Below are positions 1-13,283 of a stretch of 64,000 nucleotides of DNA, piece by piece (the stretch's first letter is position 1; each line of letters begins with the position of its first letter). The notes beneath the pieces are model-generated. The model did no database searches. It saw only the letters and a list, made by a program, of their open reading frames with translations, and was not told the origin of the DNA. This DNA comes from Zhengitettix transpicula. Taxonomy: Eukaryota; Arthropoda; Insecta; Orthoptera; Tetrigidae. The DNA is taken from NCBI GenBank assembly GCA_037074705.1, contig CM073592.1, forward strand, positions 55,603,129-55,667,128, written 5' to 3'. The translations under genes were made by a program, and so were the position numbers.

Positions 1-2184
1 TCTTCTAATCTCACACCTTTGGCTTAAAATTCGGCAATCTATAAAGTCTACGTATGCTGCGAACTACGAATTGTTAATATATATATATATTACATTGGGG
101 TTGAATTAATCTATTTTTGGCAATTGATTTCTTTAATCCTTCTCTCCTTCCTGTATATACAGAACATCATAATTCAACTAATAGGTCACTATTTGTAATA
201 AAAACGATCCCAGAACCGAAACAGTGTCGGTAAAGAATTGGGACCGATGTAGAAAATCACCGATTTTCTGTTATAAATCTGAATTTTCAAGGCTGTAATG
301 TCCTGATGCTCAACAGGTGGCTTGTTGATACTGTACTCGCTAAGCACATTGCTGCACATAAAACCGAATTAACTTCTCAAATCAAGTTATGAAAAATTAT
401 TTAATAATTGATAATAGCAACTGATTCTGTAATGTATATATGTGTTTAACGCTGAATAGAAATTTTGCAGCTATATTTGAAATATTTAACTATTACGAAA
501 TATGTTAGATATTTCGATTGATTTGATACTTACTCCTAACCGTATCTCAGCCTACTGATTTTAATACACACATACAATTCATAAAGTTCTGTTGTATTTA
601 GTACGTAAGATAAAAATTTCGGATATGTATTGATGAATTGAAGGCGTCGAATTTAACCGACGTTTTATGACGATATTTCCGCGAGTCAGCCACTGCGGTA
701 GGTCAGCAAACGGTGACGAAATGTTGTGATTGATGGAAAGATATTTCGTACCCGCAACTGCCAAAGGACTGGATTGAATGGCCACCCCGGAGAGGAAGGC
801 TATTTTTACGGAAAGAGGAAGCCACGCTGTGGACAAGGGTTGATCGATAAAGGTTCCAAGCCAGGCCACAATACGCCCCCTCTTGCTACTTGTTACGTGC
901 CGCGAAAAAAGATCAACGTGTTGCGTCATAAAGTGAGCGTTTGATTTGCCGGATAATACGTTCGTGTACTTTAAAACCGGCTGATATACACCTAGGGAAA
1001 AAAATCACTTGTTCATCTTCTACCAATTTGTGGACAAAACTATATTATATAGTATATATCCTATCCTAATTTCATATCGACCGTTCAATTTAAAGTTAAT
1101 GGAGGATAATGACATTGACAAAGAAAATATTTTTTCATTCACCTTAAAATAACAGTATTACCATATCAATAGTGGTAAGTATCAACAATCTCCTTGAAGG
1201 TATAACTGATAATTTTGTCAATTCGTCACGAACGATTTATTACCATTGTTGCTCCGTGCCCGCTTTAGAAATTTAGCCTTGTGCCTGTAATGAATAAATT
1301 CTCTGGACGAAAACATCCCAAAATTAATCTTTAAAATTACACTATTCAATAATTCTTTTTGTATTTTAATGCGTAAGAAATAATTAGTTAATTCAGTGAT
1401 ATTTACTTTTGATGATTATAATTTATATCTGAAAGTCACGGCGACTTGATATTATTCATCTCAATATCCTAAATGATTACGTAACACGAAACCCTTTTTA
1501 ATTTGACTTGGTTAATTAATATTAAAAGAAAATGTATCAGATTTTATTATAAATAAATAGTAATCACTGGTTTTGTGACTGTGTGTTTTATATCATTATC
1601 AGATATTGGACATTTAACCTATATTTTATTATATTGTCCTCCTTTTATATAAGAACACTCTTGCAGTACTATTAGCGTGTTCAATTCATACACTTGGAAT
1701 ATTCAAATTTTCATCAGCATTTTGGTAAACATCGTCTCTATGGCTATAAAAATATTATTAGTGAAATAATGAGCAAGAGAGCCGAACAAGTATGTATAAT
1801 TGAAAAGCATTGTATTTGAGTTATTTGAATCCAGAAAATAAGACTCGTCGTATATTAATTAATGCATAAATAAAATGTATAAAACTAAGCAAATAAATTA
1901 TAAAAAATTAAATGTAAAATCAAATCACCAATATGATTATTATATGTATAACTGCTTTAATATAATATAATATAATTATACAAAAATTGAAATTCTTAAT
2001 TTTAAAAATAGAATCAAAAACTACAAGATACCTGAATAAGAAAAATATTGCAGTAGTAGGAAAATACATGAGTATGAAACTTTATTGATTAGTTGAAATA
2101 ATTTATTGTTTAACTGAGAGTAATTTTCATTAACATTGAAAACATTACAATTGCATAAACTTTTTTTGAAATTTAATCCATCAG

Positions 2185-2232
<48 letters not shown>

Positions 2233-5200
2233 GAATGGATAAGTGTACACAAACTCTGTTTTTACTACGGCGATGATTGAAGATCTTCGAAAAATTGAAC
2301 GACACTGAATAGTTTCTAACGAATGTCCAGAATAAAGGAAAGGTTGAATTAAAATTAACGTGATAAAATACTGAGGCTCTATAAAATATTGAGTGACAAC
2401 TGCATTTCTTAAGAAAATTATTAAAAGTATACCGATGAAGATGTAGCTTAGAGGCACGCAAGAAATTGTTTCGTAGGAAAACAAGACGGTTTAATGTACG
2501 GAGTTGACGAATGAAGATGGTCGCGGGACACGATTTCATAACACCGGAAAGAGTGGCGAAATGTAGAAAGATTTTACGCAATACGGTGAATATAAATATA
2601 GACGCTACGTGATGGTTACTAGATATGATGTTGGAAGCTGATGGTACTTTTAAAATGAACATTACTATACACATCTGTTGAAGGAATTCAATCCAGTGAG
2701 AGAATTATTCGATGCACGTAGATTATTAAGCGTTCGGGAAGTTAACTGCATTTCATTAGTCCTTTCCAGGTCTCTTATACTGACAATATTCTCAGTAGTG
2801 TTATGGATTGTTGTAATGTAATAAAAAGATGCAATTAATGGATTAATTGTATTCCATATTTTACGTTTGACAATTCCGTTAGGAAAGTTTGTGATTAAAA
2901 TAATTTGATTACGGTGCCATTTATTTACTCACAATTAAACACATACAAATAGTTCACATAATTTAATAATTTAATTAGTTTCGAAAACGTTTAGAAATAT
3001 GGAATTATCCGAGTAAAATTGATTTCATATCTTTAAATAGTTTTTCTTGTTTTCTTTTAGAAATACGCTGAGATTAATAGGAATTATCACTTCACATTTT
3101 AGTAAATTATAAATATTAACAATAGGTATTCTCACACGCCATGCAGTCAAAAAGGCTTAATACTAACCAGATAAAATAAACGTTAGAACAAATATTTGAA
3201 TTTTAAAAGTTTTTAAAAATTATTTGTAGAATGCAAATGAGAATACTATCTAAACAGATTCAGATTTGGGAAACAGTCAGAAAAACACCTTTGTTTAGTG
3301 ATATTATTATAAGAGGGGGTAAAATATATTTGTTCGTCTCCCATTTGGATATTCTAGGAAATGGCTCTGCGTAATAAAATATCAAAATATTTTGAACTGC
3401 GCGTCCTGGGTATTAAAACCCGAGAGGAGGTATGAAGAATATTCCAAATAAGCTCCTTGCTACAAGTACATAAAAGAACAGGAACCGGGAATACGATTCT
3501 CTATTGTAATATATTCATTATTTTGTACTTGCACGTCTGTTAAATTCGGTCCTCATCTCTAATGACCGTGTTTACTTACAAACTTCATGAGAATTATTAC
3601 ATTGTTATTATTAAGACTTCTGAATAACTTCTCCTTAAAATAAACCTAGTCGTTTTCCGTCATAACACATATAGATTATAATTAATTACTTTACAACTTT
3701 TTTATTAATAAAAATTAAATAAATTAACGACCAGATAATTATAATAATTAATTCAACACAAGACGTTTAAATACATTTTTGTACATAAAATATTTTAATT
3801 TTGTTATAATGGCCATTAATTTGTTTAATTTATACAAAAAATATATTTTTTCTGATGTTCATAGCCTTCTTAAAAAATAATTATTTATTTAGATGATTAT
3901 TGATTACTTGTAAATTGAAAAAATTTAATGTTAAACAAAATTATTTTAAATTTAGGATGACATGTTTCTTTTTAATTATAACACTATTCTCTTCTTATAT
4001 TTTAGGTGAGTTGTGGTTCATTCACCGTTGACGAGGTTTGGAATAAACAATTAAGGTACCTATAAACTGAAACTAAAGTAGTATTAATTACGATATGCTG
4101 ATTCGAAAAAATGAAGTCTGATGTGCTTCCCTTTTCAATTAAATATATCTAATTTCGATATCTAATTTCGATATTTCATTACGATATTCTAGTGATGTAC
4201 ATATGTATGTTTATTTAATAACACAAGGTATGTATTAAATAGTATCAAATGCGATAGCTACGGATTGTACCTGACATCTCAAAATTATTGTACATTTATG
4301 AGAGCTCTGCGTATTGGAAAACTACTATTTACAAGAAGTTGTTTACCTTGAGTACGGACACTACAAACCACTAAATTACGTAGCCGGGATCCAGAAAGGG
4401 AAGTCGACGAAGTCGTGGTTAATGAAACGTTAGTGTCTTCAGAAATTCATTTTCGTCTAGCATGTAGTAACATTGGCTGTATGAATAATATTGACTGCAG
4501 AAACAACTTATCTAGATATTCTGAATGGAAAATAATTTATATTTTAAGTATGTAGCACGGAATAGAAATCGAAAGAATCGGAGCTAGTTGCTTCCAAAAT
4601 AATTTCTCTGGTCAAATCAGTCCCCCAACAAGGAAAAATGAGTTATCATACCGAGCCGTTAATGACCACAGCGACTATATAAATATATATATAAAAAAAT
4701 GAATTTTCAAATATTTACTAGGTAACTATAAGATCTGAAGTGAAATTTGATTTTAAGATAAACCTTTATCTGTATATGTATAAGGATTTTTATCAAGTAC
4801 AAAATGACTTTATTTTCGTGGGTTCCAGCTAACTTCGCAAGATGCGATGTTCAAGGAAGGCATATCGATCGTACAACGTGAGTCCTGTCAAGGCTTCGCA
4901 TATAGGCCTACTAGAGAATGTATTTTAAGACATTCGGACTACTATAAATGGAATTATAATAGAATACAAGTCCTTAATGGCTAACTTTAGAAATATTTAA
5001 AGCTTACATTTCAAAATACTTTTAAAAAAATTAGTTCCAGTTGAAGAGTTTACTAAGTTACCGCTATCAACCCAAAAAAATACAGTATTTTACTATAAAC
5101 ATGGAGTCACAAAAACTGAGCAGTCCTTCCTGAATGAAAAACAACAACAATACACCTATACGAATAGGACCATTTACTCTCATTGGCTGTGGAAAATAAT

Positions 5201-5560
5201 AGTTGTTCTTATTAAAACTAGTAATGCTTATTGTCCACTTTTCTTGTTCTCGTGTTGAAGATATGCATCATAAATACGCGGATAATACTAAAACGAAATT
5301 TCCAAAATCATGCAGGCTATAATCAAATACTTCTTACCGGAACATAATTATTCATTCAACAAATTAAATAAATTCTAATTTACATATTGACTTATATCGT
5401 GAGTGTTTGACGATATTCCACACAAAAATTCATTTAATTTTTATTTTTATGTTCATCAAAGACGATTAATAAAACCTATTTCATAGGTTTTATTTAAAAA
5501 TTGGATTGTGTCAAAATGATTTCTTTTTAATTTAATCCTTTAAAGTTACAACACACTTGG
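1..5560. other. AT-rich stretch without a supported gene
   Basis: I see no convincing exon, RNA gene or transposon protein here. Apart from short TA runs at about 77-91 and 2186-2230 the stretch is unstructured AT-rich DNA. A more balanced-GC patch at about 660-960 carries only short, unrecognised reading frames on both strands. A small internal repetition of TCTAATTTCGATA occurs around 4147-4175. The region could be an upstream intron of the fasciclin gene or plain intergenic DNA; the sequence does not decide. Confidence 0.5.
2186..2230. repeat. (TA)n microsatellite
   Basis: About 45 bases of uninterrupted alternating T and A. Open reading frames that cross it on the minus strand only encode an Ile-Tyr run and are artefacts of the repeat. 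Confidence 0.95.
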
Positions 5561-5585
5561 TTTTAAAGACAAAATGTATTTACAC

Positions 5586-5617
5586 CTGACGAAGGTGACA
5601 GTGCATGTCATTGAAAC
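5586..5617 (+). ncRNA. hammerhead-ribozyme-like core, Penelope-type remnant
   Basis: The strand reads CTGACGA (5586-5592), then a hairpin whose arms GGTGACA (5594-5600) and TGTCATT (5606-5612) pair over seven positions with two G-U pairs around a five-base loop, then GAAAC (5613-5617). CTGANGA, stem II and GAAA in this order are the conserved core of the hammerhead ribozyme. Such cores are known from the terminal repeats of Penelope-like retroelements. I cannot define stems I and III or the cleavage site with confidence, so activity is not implied. No reverse transcriptase is visible beside it. Confidence 0.45.
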
Positions 5618-5639
5618 ATGTGCTTCATTGACCATGGTG

Positions 5640-7020
5640 AAAAGCCGAGAAATGTTTATAACTTTTATTTGGTATGATGGTACTATCCCCTTGTTGTCAT
5701 AAACCATACAGCTATAGTGAGTCGAGTGAGAGTTAAATTGTTAGCACTTCATACATTTTCCTGTTAGGGACTTAATAAATGTTAATGGCCCTTTCTTGAA
5801 ACTGACTCACTATTGATTGGTCACATTATTATGTTAGTAAAAGTTCTTTACTGACAATGACAAAGAAGTGGTACAAACTAGAACTATACATAGCTCTGTT
5901 ATGCGTAGTGCTTTTAGCACTTTCTACGGGTTTCCAAGGTTAATGTAATATGAATACATTTAAACTATTTTATTTAGAGATTTTTTTATCAAAATTTTCT
6001 TCATTTTTTTATATATGCAGGAGGGAGACACATACATAGCTTTGTTCAAAATGCACTTTGCATTAAAAAAACCTCTAAAATGATTGGTTAATAAACCACA
6101 AATTTTAATAGAACATGATTCCGATAATAATAATAATAACGTAACACCTGCTCGGCTCCAAAGCCATCCTAAGAATCTAAATTCTTGACGATTCGATCCT
6201 TTTTTAACCCAGAAACACTATGTCAGTTTTCGGAAAAGAAAAGTACGAGGTTGAAACAACTTTGATTATAGACAGTAAAAAAGTTTTGGCACAATTTCTG
6301 GCGCCAGAAAAAGACTGTAACGTGGTAACGGCAGTAAAAAGAATGTTCCTCCTGTTCTAGTTGCTGTCTGAATCAACAGGAAACACACTCCAACGGTCCA
6401 ACGCTTACATCGTGGCCTCGTTTTGCCAAAGTTTCTGGTTCGATTCCTCTGCAACTCCCCCTTCATCATTAGCTGGTAGTGGTCGATGAAACCTCAACTC
6501 TGAAACGACGACTAGTTTCATGTTGTAGCTGAAAAAGATAAATTTAATCAAATAAAATAATTGACGATATTTTATTATATTTGTTGCACATACTAAAATT
6601 TAGCGGGAATTCGGTATAGGCTTTTTAACTAAATAATTATTATCCGGATCATTTGATTTGTCACTAAGTTAAAAAGTCTCGTGGACCATTAGCAAACGCA
6701 GGAGATAAATCTCATGCTTTAACAGTGACACTGTATGTAAAAGTATCGTATGACGCTGACAGCTAGGTAAAATTGAATAAAGTCTCCGTAATTAAGCGAC
6801 AAAAATGTAGTGTTAATAAAACTCGTTAAATTAATTTTACATTTGTTTTTCAATTATTTGTCACAAATTTTTTAATTACTTGTTAATTTTTCTTAATTAT
6901 ATACACATTTTTGTATTATAGGCCTGAATAAGATTTTATACACTTAAATCGTGTAAGAATTAATATATACTTGAACAACTCAGCAGGTAAAACAATTATA
7001 TTTCGTTTTTAGAAATGAAT
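5640..7020. other. intergenic, no supported gene
   Basis: No exon or element boundary can be supported. A minus-strand reading frame at 6266-6469 (67 residues) has no recognisable domain and no splice context. An ATAATAATAATAA run lies at about 6124-6138. Confidence 0.4.
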
Positions 7021-7175
7021 GTACTTAATAATAGACAGATAGCCAAATATAGACAAAATAAGAGAGAATATAAATACAACACAACATTTCTGGGATCCTT
7101 GTCTCTTTCTTCAGGTGCTAAGAAGAACCTAGAGTGACACAACTGCACTGGTCAGTTGACAAAACTCAAAAGTCA
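7021..7175 (-). repeat. foldback repeat family F1 (Penelope-terminal-like), copy 1
   Basis: Read on the minus strand, this copy shares with 43192-43413 the block around TTTTGTCAACTGAC, the block GTGCAGTTGTGTC, a CCTGAAGA box, and AGAAATGTTGTG followed by TATTTATAT. The part at 7126-7173 is nearly identical to the reverse complement of 43252-43300. The CTGAAGA plus GAAAT arrangement is a degenerate hammerhead core. Outside the core the left end has the AGATAGCCAA box seen in the arms of the other copies. Boundaries are approximate. Confidence 0.65.
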
Positions 7176-7199
7176 AAAAACTGAGAAGTACCCGGACAG

Positions 7200-7247
7200 T
7201 CAATACTTGACCTTTTAACGTTTTCTGCCACTACGATAATAGTTATT
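7200..7247 (+). repeat. 48-bp direct repeat, copy A
   Basis: A block starting TCAATACTTGACC recurs at 7676-7723 with one visible mismatch, 476 bases downstream in the same orientation. No element boundaries can be drawn around it. Confidence 0.85.
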
Positions 7248-7675
7248 AATTTTCAATCATACGTAAATGTTTCATTTAATGTACATAAGTTCGTCTTTTT
7301 AATTAGCGTGAATATTTAACGAAATTCATTATATAAAATTTCTACAGGGTCCATTGTGGATTTATAACATAAAAATCTGCCTTATATTGACTTTCCTGTC
7401 TAAGAATGACAACATAGGCAGTATTATTATTATATAACTTAAAGTATGTATACAAAAGCTTCAAAATTATTATTCTTGCTACCACTTCCGGCGCTTTGAA
7501 ATTATCAAGAGTTAGTACAAGTACGCTTTAAATACCCTCCAATATGTACGCACTTACAAAACATGGGTTGTGCAGTTTGAGAGTATAATTACTGCACTCT
7601 AATTCCTCTAAAATTTTAAACATCTGGGAGATAAAGTACACCAATGGCTCTTCAATCTGTACACATTACCGCAAA

Positions 7676-7723
7676 TCAATACTTGACCTTTTAACGTTTC
7701 CTGCCACTACGATAATAGTTATT
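7676..7723 (+). repeat. 48-bp direct repeat, copy B
   Basis: Second copy of the block at 7200-7247, differing by a T to C change in GTTTTC/GTTTCC. Near identity of such a short block within otherwise unrelated sequence suggests a recent local duplication or two ends of a deleted element. Confidence 0.85.
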
Positions 7724-9776
7724 TAAGTGAAACGTAAATAAACTGTTCCGATATTCTTATAGAAATTAAGATGAGTAACACAACGAGAGTAAAGTTCTTG
7801 GTCCGACTCCACTGTCCTGGAAAACTTCAAGAAACAATCCGGAATAATTCCACAAAGGTCAATTTAGTTGAGTACGTTTTATACAGTCTAACATTATACG
7901 TTAAGAAAAAAAAACCGTGGAAGATTGAAGATTACCTTTACAATTCAGAGTGCACTACTGCAATACTTTCAATAGACTTATTCCGGCACTTACTGAAATT
8001 GAGTTTCTGCAATACTAAATTTCAGTACAAACTGAACGAAAGCTGTTAGTACTTTACTTGTTATGTAAAAGGTTAAGTTAAGATTTTTATAACATATTTG
8101 AAATCAATATTGCTACTAGCAATTGATATCTATTCTTTATAGGCCAAACGTGTCATGTACGTAACAAAGACAATGGTTTTAGTTCTGAGAGAATTTTCTG
8201 ACGTATAATGAACAGAAAATTGGAATATTTGAATACCTTAAACTTTAGTAAGGTGCATGTTGTCTGCATTGAGAGTTTACTCCCCCCCCCCTCCCCCGAA
8301 GGAGCATCCGGAACGCGGTTTTAGCGGCTCCAGCACCTGGAAGTGGGGCGGCTCGGAGGCGCCAGCCTCTTCAGTGGCCGATATCATCTGGGTTAAGGTC
8401 ATGGAGCCACTTTCTTCTAATTGCCCGCTGGCCGCACATTCATTTCAATTCGAACTTACTCGAACCGCGTCTACAACAGATATTAATAGCATTCGTAAGG
8501 TTTGACTGAGTAAGCGTCAGCTGGAGTCCTAAAACCAATCAAATATTTCTATATGTATGTATTTTAACTGAGAAGGACCCGTGACAGTCTTGTCGAGAAA
8601 ATACAAATAAAATATAAATGATAATATACGAATAAGAAATAAGTTTTTAAAAAACAAGCTTCATTTAATACGACTGCTCTTATCATGATTTTATTGTTGA
8701 AAAAATTAAAATGATTCTATTTCGAATTTAATTACCCTAATGCTAAATTTTTTGCCACAACAAAATTCCCGTAAAGCGGAGATGTCGGGAATTTTACCTA
8801 TCGTATATATATCCACTTGTATGAATATGAAAATTGAAGATTTATTTCAATTTAATATTTAATATTTTTTATTATACATACCTGTTTTTATTATGCGATG
8901 CTGACCTGCTCCATCAGTAATTCACAGAATTTAGTTTATCTTTAAGAGAGTTTATCTTGCAGAGATCGGACTTATTTCCGTTTCTTCCGGAATTAACATA
9001 ATATTAGTTTCTTCTCCTTGCATAATACTGTAAATGACTGGGGTGTAATGTAAAATAAAAAACCAAATCAATTATATAAAAGATTTCGTTTTTATATTCA
9101 GAGCGTTGAAGCCTTGAGGCGAATAAAAAGTTTAAAAAATAAACTTACGATCATCTTTGTTTTAATTACTCTTTAAAGCCATTCGTCACAGTAAAGGGCT
9201 TGTCCAGGATCTCGGAAGCTGATTCAGCCTGTGAATCAGACTTTCTGAGAACGTGGACTAACCCACAAACACGTTACCTCGAGGAGGTGTGTCTCCTACA
9301 GGGAGCCAAACATTTCCTAATCGCCTACTTGCTCGAGAATCCTTCCGAAGCGAGAAGGTTTCTACTTTCTACCAGCTCTCTACTAGCCATTTCTATGTCA
9401 GCAGTTTTCTCTGTTTACAACACCTAAAAGTATCTATTTTGTGAGCACGTAATTCAAAGATTATTTAATGACCGCCATTACCAGGTCATTGGCACCATGG
9501 ATTATATCATTGTAGATTTAACAAGATGCATGTATCAATCCTTAACCGACAAACTAAGTAGGCGAGAGATAATTGTTGTTAACACACCATTACACGACAG
9601 GAACCGAATTTTGGACAGTAGAGCATAAACCAGCTTATTAAAAATAGACGTGTTATGACCGTCATCCTAAGGTACTAGGACGATTAGCCTACTTTAATTT
9701 TTCTCCCCGTCCAATTATTTTTACAAATTGCCTAGTTCCATGCAACAAACATCAACAATCGTGACAGCCCTTTGAG
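7724..9776. other. intergenic with one CpG-rich patch
   Basis: No gene is supported. The frame at 7771-8049 (92 residues) has no recognisable motif. At 8280-8520 a run of C residues introduces a GC- and CpG-rich patch with an 82-residue plus-strand frame that lacks any domain and has a Pro run made by the C tract. A 75-residue frame at 9200-9427 sits in a second balanced-GC patch and is also unrecognised. Confidence 0.4.
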
Positions 9777-9850
9777 ATTTGCCCCTATGCTATTAAAGGG
9801 GAGTTGTCACCACGTGGATTATCCTCATGTAGCCTGTCAATCTAAAGAAA
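9777..9850 (+). repeat. CpG-rich retroposon-like family G, 3' fragment
   Basis: Only the last 70 or so bases of the family are present. They include CCTATGCTATTAAAGGGGAG and the TGTAGCCTGT box followed by an A-rich end, as at 11643-11695 and 13671-13732. The upstream sequence does not match the fuller copies, so this copy is truncated at its 5' side, the usual outcome of target-primed reverse transcription. Confidence 0.7.
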
Positions 9851-11266
9851 ATCATTTGATGAACCTATAATGACTTAGGTTCTGTGAATCTTTCGGCAGT
9901 TTGGAAATATCCTAATGAGAAGTGGGTATAAAATTTATAGGCAATTAAAAAAAATTAGATAACAGTATTCCGCACCATTTTCACGTTAGGAAGTGAAGGG
10001 CAACTTGGATGATGAATGGCGTGCCCAAAAATTCCGAGAATTATAGGTTTTCATTGACAGGATTACCAACTAGTTGTTACTGGTTTGCTTCGGAAAAGAC
10101 CGGCGTCTGAAACACCCTAGAGCTATGTGAAATGTTCTAGAGATACGGGAAGACCGAACTGAATCTGTGTCGTGTAACTGGTCAACGAAGCATCATTGAA
10201 ATTGAGGTTAAAAGATTACTATAGTTGTAGATTTATGTGTTTTTAATTTTATAAACAAAATTAAATATATGGCAGAAAAAAAGAGAAAAAAGCGCACTAC
10301 TAAATTTCTTTTTTTAAAATACAAGTACGTCTCGTAAGATTTGATTTATTCTCATACTGTATTTTTTTATCGAAACGTATTAGTAATTATTTATCAACTA
10401 TGTAACATACGAGATAAATAGGGTAATTAATTGATTTACTACGATCGTTCGAAAAGAGATCGGCCTGACTCAGAGATGGCGCTAGTCGGCACGAAGGTGG
10501 TTCTTAGTACCATTTTTTGTGTGTTCGTTTCAATACTATTAAGTTTCAACCATGTTCCTTCAATTGTTTGATAGTCAATCAATTTGTGATTAATATAATT
10601 ATATTAAGACAAAAGACATAATATATTAGTAACGCCATGACTAAAATCAGGTGCGTAAGTGAATTCGCTATTATGGTCTTCAAAATATTAATTTGAATTT
10701 AATCTATTAACGTGTGCACTTAATGTTTTTATAATCTGACTTAAGAAAAATAATTATGGAATATGCCGAAAGTTACTTCAATTATTGTTATTTTTAAAAG
10801 TCTACGATTTACTTCTACATCTTTCCCTGCCCTGCATCTTTCAGTCTTCAAGCCGTGTAACAGTTTGACTCTTCTTTCACGATCTGGAACGCCATCCATT
10901 TGTCATTCGATGATAGGCCCATTAACATCCAATTATTATGGGTTTTTTACTGGTACATTCCTAATGAAGCCATTGTGAAATGAACAGTTGACTTTCATCC
11001 ATAGCGTACTGTAAAAATAATTGCATCTTTGACCATAAGCTTATATTTAATTTTTTTATATATATAATGTAAGTAAAATGTTTTTAGTAGACATTTTACT
11101 GGGGATCTGCTGATCATTCGCCGGGTGCTGTTCATTCAGTTGTTTAAAATAAATTTCTTCGTAACGAATTTTCCAAAAAAATTAAAACATTGAAAATTCC
11201 TAGTCATTAGCAATAAAAGTCGTATTAAGGACGAAGAAAAAATATTACAACCGCTAATATGAAAAC
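9851..11266. other. intergenic, no supported gene
   Basis: I see nothing that can be named. The 71-residue frame at 10763-10978 has no recognisable motif and no splice sites in useful places. Confidence 0.4.
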
Positions 11267-11695
11267 CTTTTTTGAACTAATGTTCCCACAAGCCGAGGCA
11301 CTTCGGCTTGTTTTGAGAGGTGTATGTTCCGGGGTCTCAGACCTTAGGCATTCGGTAAGAGTTGTCCGCTATTCCCATTGGAATCGTCGGCCAGCTGCCT
11401 GCTAAACTGGTCGAGGCACGGAGAAGAGAATGCTGCGTCCCCACAGCAAACTCCTCTCCCGCTATCGGAAGGGTGTGGGACAAGTACCCAATGCCCGACC
11501 TACCTGATGCAGGTTTTTCTAGGGGTTTCCCTGCATTTCCTTAGGCGAATGCCGGGTAGGATCCTTAAATAATAGCCCGGGGGCCCTAGTAACTCTTGGA
11601 TACCTTCCTCCACCCTTTCGCATCCCCCTTTTCAAATCCCTTCCTATGCTATTAAAGGGGAGTTGCCCAAAGTTGTAGCCTGTTGCTGTAAAAAA
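11267..11695 (+). repeat. CpG-rich retroposon-like family G, copy 1
   Basis: About 420 bases that recur at 13284-13732 in the same orientation with roughly 85 percent identity by eye, much richer in G+C than the surroundings. Shared landmarks in order are TTTTTGAACT, CCCACAAGCCGAGGCAC, GGTGTATGTTCCGGGGTC, GGCCAGCTGCCT, CCCAATGCCCGACC, AGCCCGGGGGCCCTAGT and GGGGAGTTGCC. The copy ends at TGTAGCCTGTTGCTGT followed by an interrupted poly-A. Both fuller copies start at the same place and end in A-rich tails, which suggests a SINE or a LINE 3' end. I cannot find clear pol III A and B boxes. The overlapping frames of 60-68 residues inside it are shared by both copies but have no recognisable domain. 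Confidence 0.8.
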
Positions 11696-12079
11696 AACAA
11701 AAAAACCTGAAAGTAAACTATTCACGTATGTACGTTGAGAATTAAAAAAACTAATCTGTTGAAAGTCTTTTTCTTTCGTTCTTTCTTTCTGTGGCCGAGA
11801 AATTTACGAACAATCCTACTTGATGTATGTGCCGTAATTTTCTTCTTTAGTTTGGCATTCTAGAAAGTAACCAATGTACAATAAACAGTCCGATAATTAA
11901 TACTTTTCCTTTGAATGTATTTTTTGTGTATTTTTGAACTGAGGGTAGATGTATTGTACCAGATGAAAGAAAACGACCGAAAAATCGTACTTAACAATAC
12001 ATATATTATTGTTTATTATATAACTTAATCCCTTTCTTAATATAAATATAAGTGTTTAAGGTAAACTATGTCATTTTCA

Positions 12080-12480
12080 CAGAGTGTCAACGCTCTTGTC
12101 TTTGCCAGCCGGATGTTATATTTACCCTATTTTTGAAGGACCGTATCGTAATGAATGTTTTTGTGTGTGGGGAACGCAGGAGAGCGTGATTGCGCCTGCG
12201 TCTCCGCTCCTCGCCGCGCAACGCCGCGTACGTAATCCCCTATTTGCGAGTTGCGTCGTGCTTTCCCGAGGCGCTCACCTTGGTAAGATTGAAGTGGCGA
12301 CCGGTTCCTGTTTTACGATGACGCGGCGCCGACTTAGCCTTTAACCCTCCTCGGTGCAGCTGTCAGCGTATAAAACCCTGCTAACCTAGTTCGAGTCTTA
12401 TTTGCGATCTCCCGCGTAATTGCGAGTTCCTGGATTGGAGAGCGCCTGCGGAGGAAAGGATAAGCGACCGTCTATTTATT
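12080..12480 (+). promoter_or_regulatory. CpG-rich island with TATA box, candidate promoter
   Basis: Within very AT-rich DNA this stretch is dense in CG dinucleotides (12180-12330 especially) and contains TATAAAA at 12369-12375. A start site about 30 bases downstream would fall near 12400. I cannot identify a transcript: reading frames of 86 residues on the plus strand and 64 on the minus strand do not resemble anything I know. It could equally be a decayed GC-rich repeat. Confidence 0.25.
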
Positions 12481-13283
12481 ACTCGCAAAGGGAATAAGGG
12501 CTCAGACTTATAGGCTCTTGGAATCGATACAAGCTCGTAGCAGTTTGTTATAAGGGATATAAACCTGGAAGTCACGATTTCTCTAAGAATGTGTGGTCTA
12601 CCCCGTTGGAAATGTTATTTCCAGTGTCGCTCTATAAAGCTTATATAAAAACACTTCAAGTATAGTTTATTGGATATACGGTAGCAATTCCTTCTCCAAT
12701 TGAAAGCGGATAAATTAAATTTACGACACACAAATGATGAGTCCTAAAATTCACATGAATTCGTCTATTAACTAAATATTTAAATTAAAAATCCCTTATT
12801 ACTGTAAACCCACTTTAAAAATTTAGTTGTCGTTATGCGTCTGAAGATCTGTTTTAAAAGCGGCAACAATTTGATTAATCTTAATTTTTAACACGGTTCG
12901 TGTGAATTTATAAATTCCGGTAAATTTGGGTCTGGTAATGGGTACGATATTCGTTTACAATTATTTGTTTTCTACACTCACTTTCCCGCTTGTACGTGAG
13001 CACGTGATAGAGGCTCAATCAGTTACTGGAACTGCGAAAGGTAATGTAGTACTTATTCTCAGAATTGATTTAGTGGCTTAGAGACTGGTTTACTGGCCGT
13101 TTTAAAGCGTTAACATTTTCCGATAAAGCCAACAGTTGCTATGTAAATAAATTACATGAAGTAGTCTGTGACGAGATCATATAAATTGAATTAAATTGTC
13201 TGCGAGGCTATTCTCTCGCGAGGGATGTTCTCTCGCAGGCAGAACCTTTTAGGAGACATACGAAGGGTATGCCTTTTCCTCTC

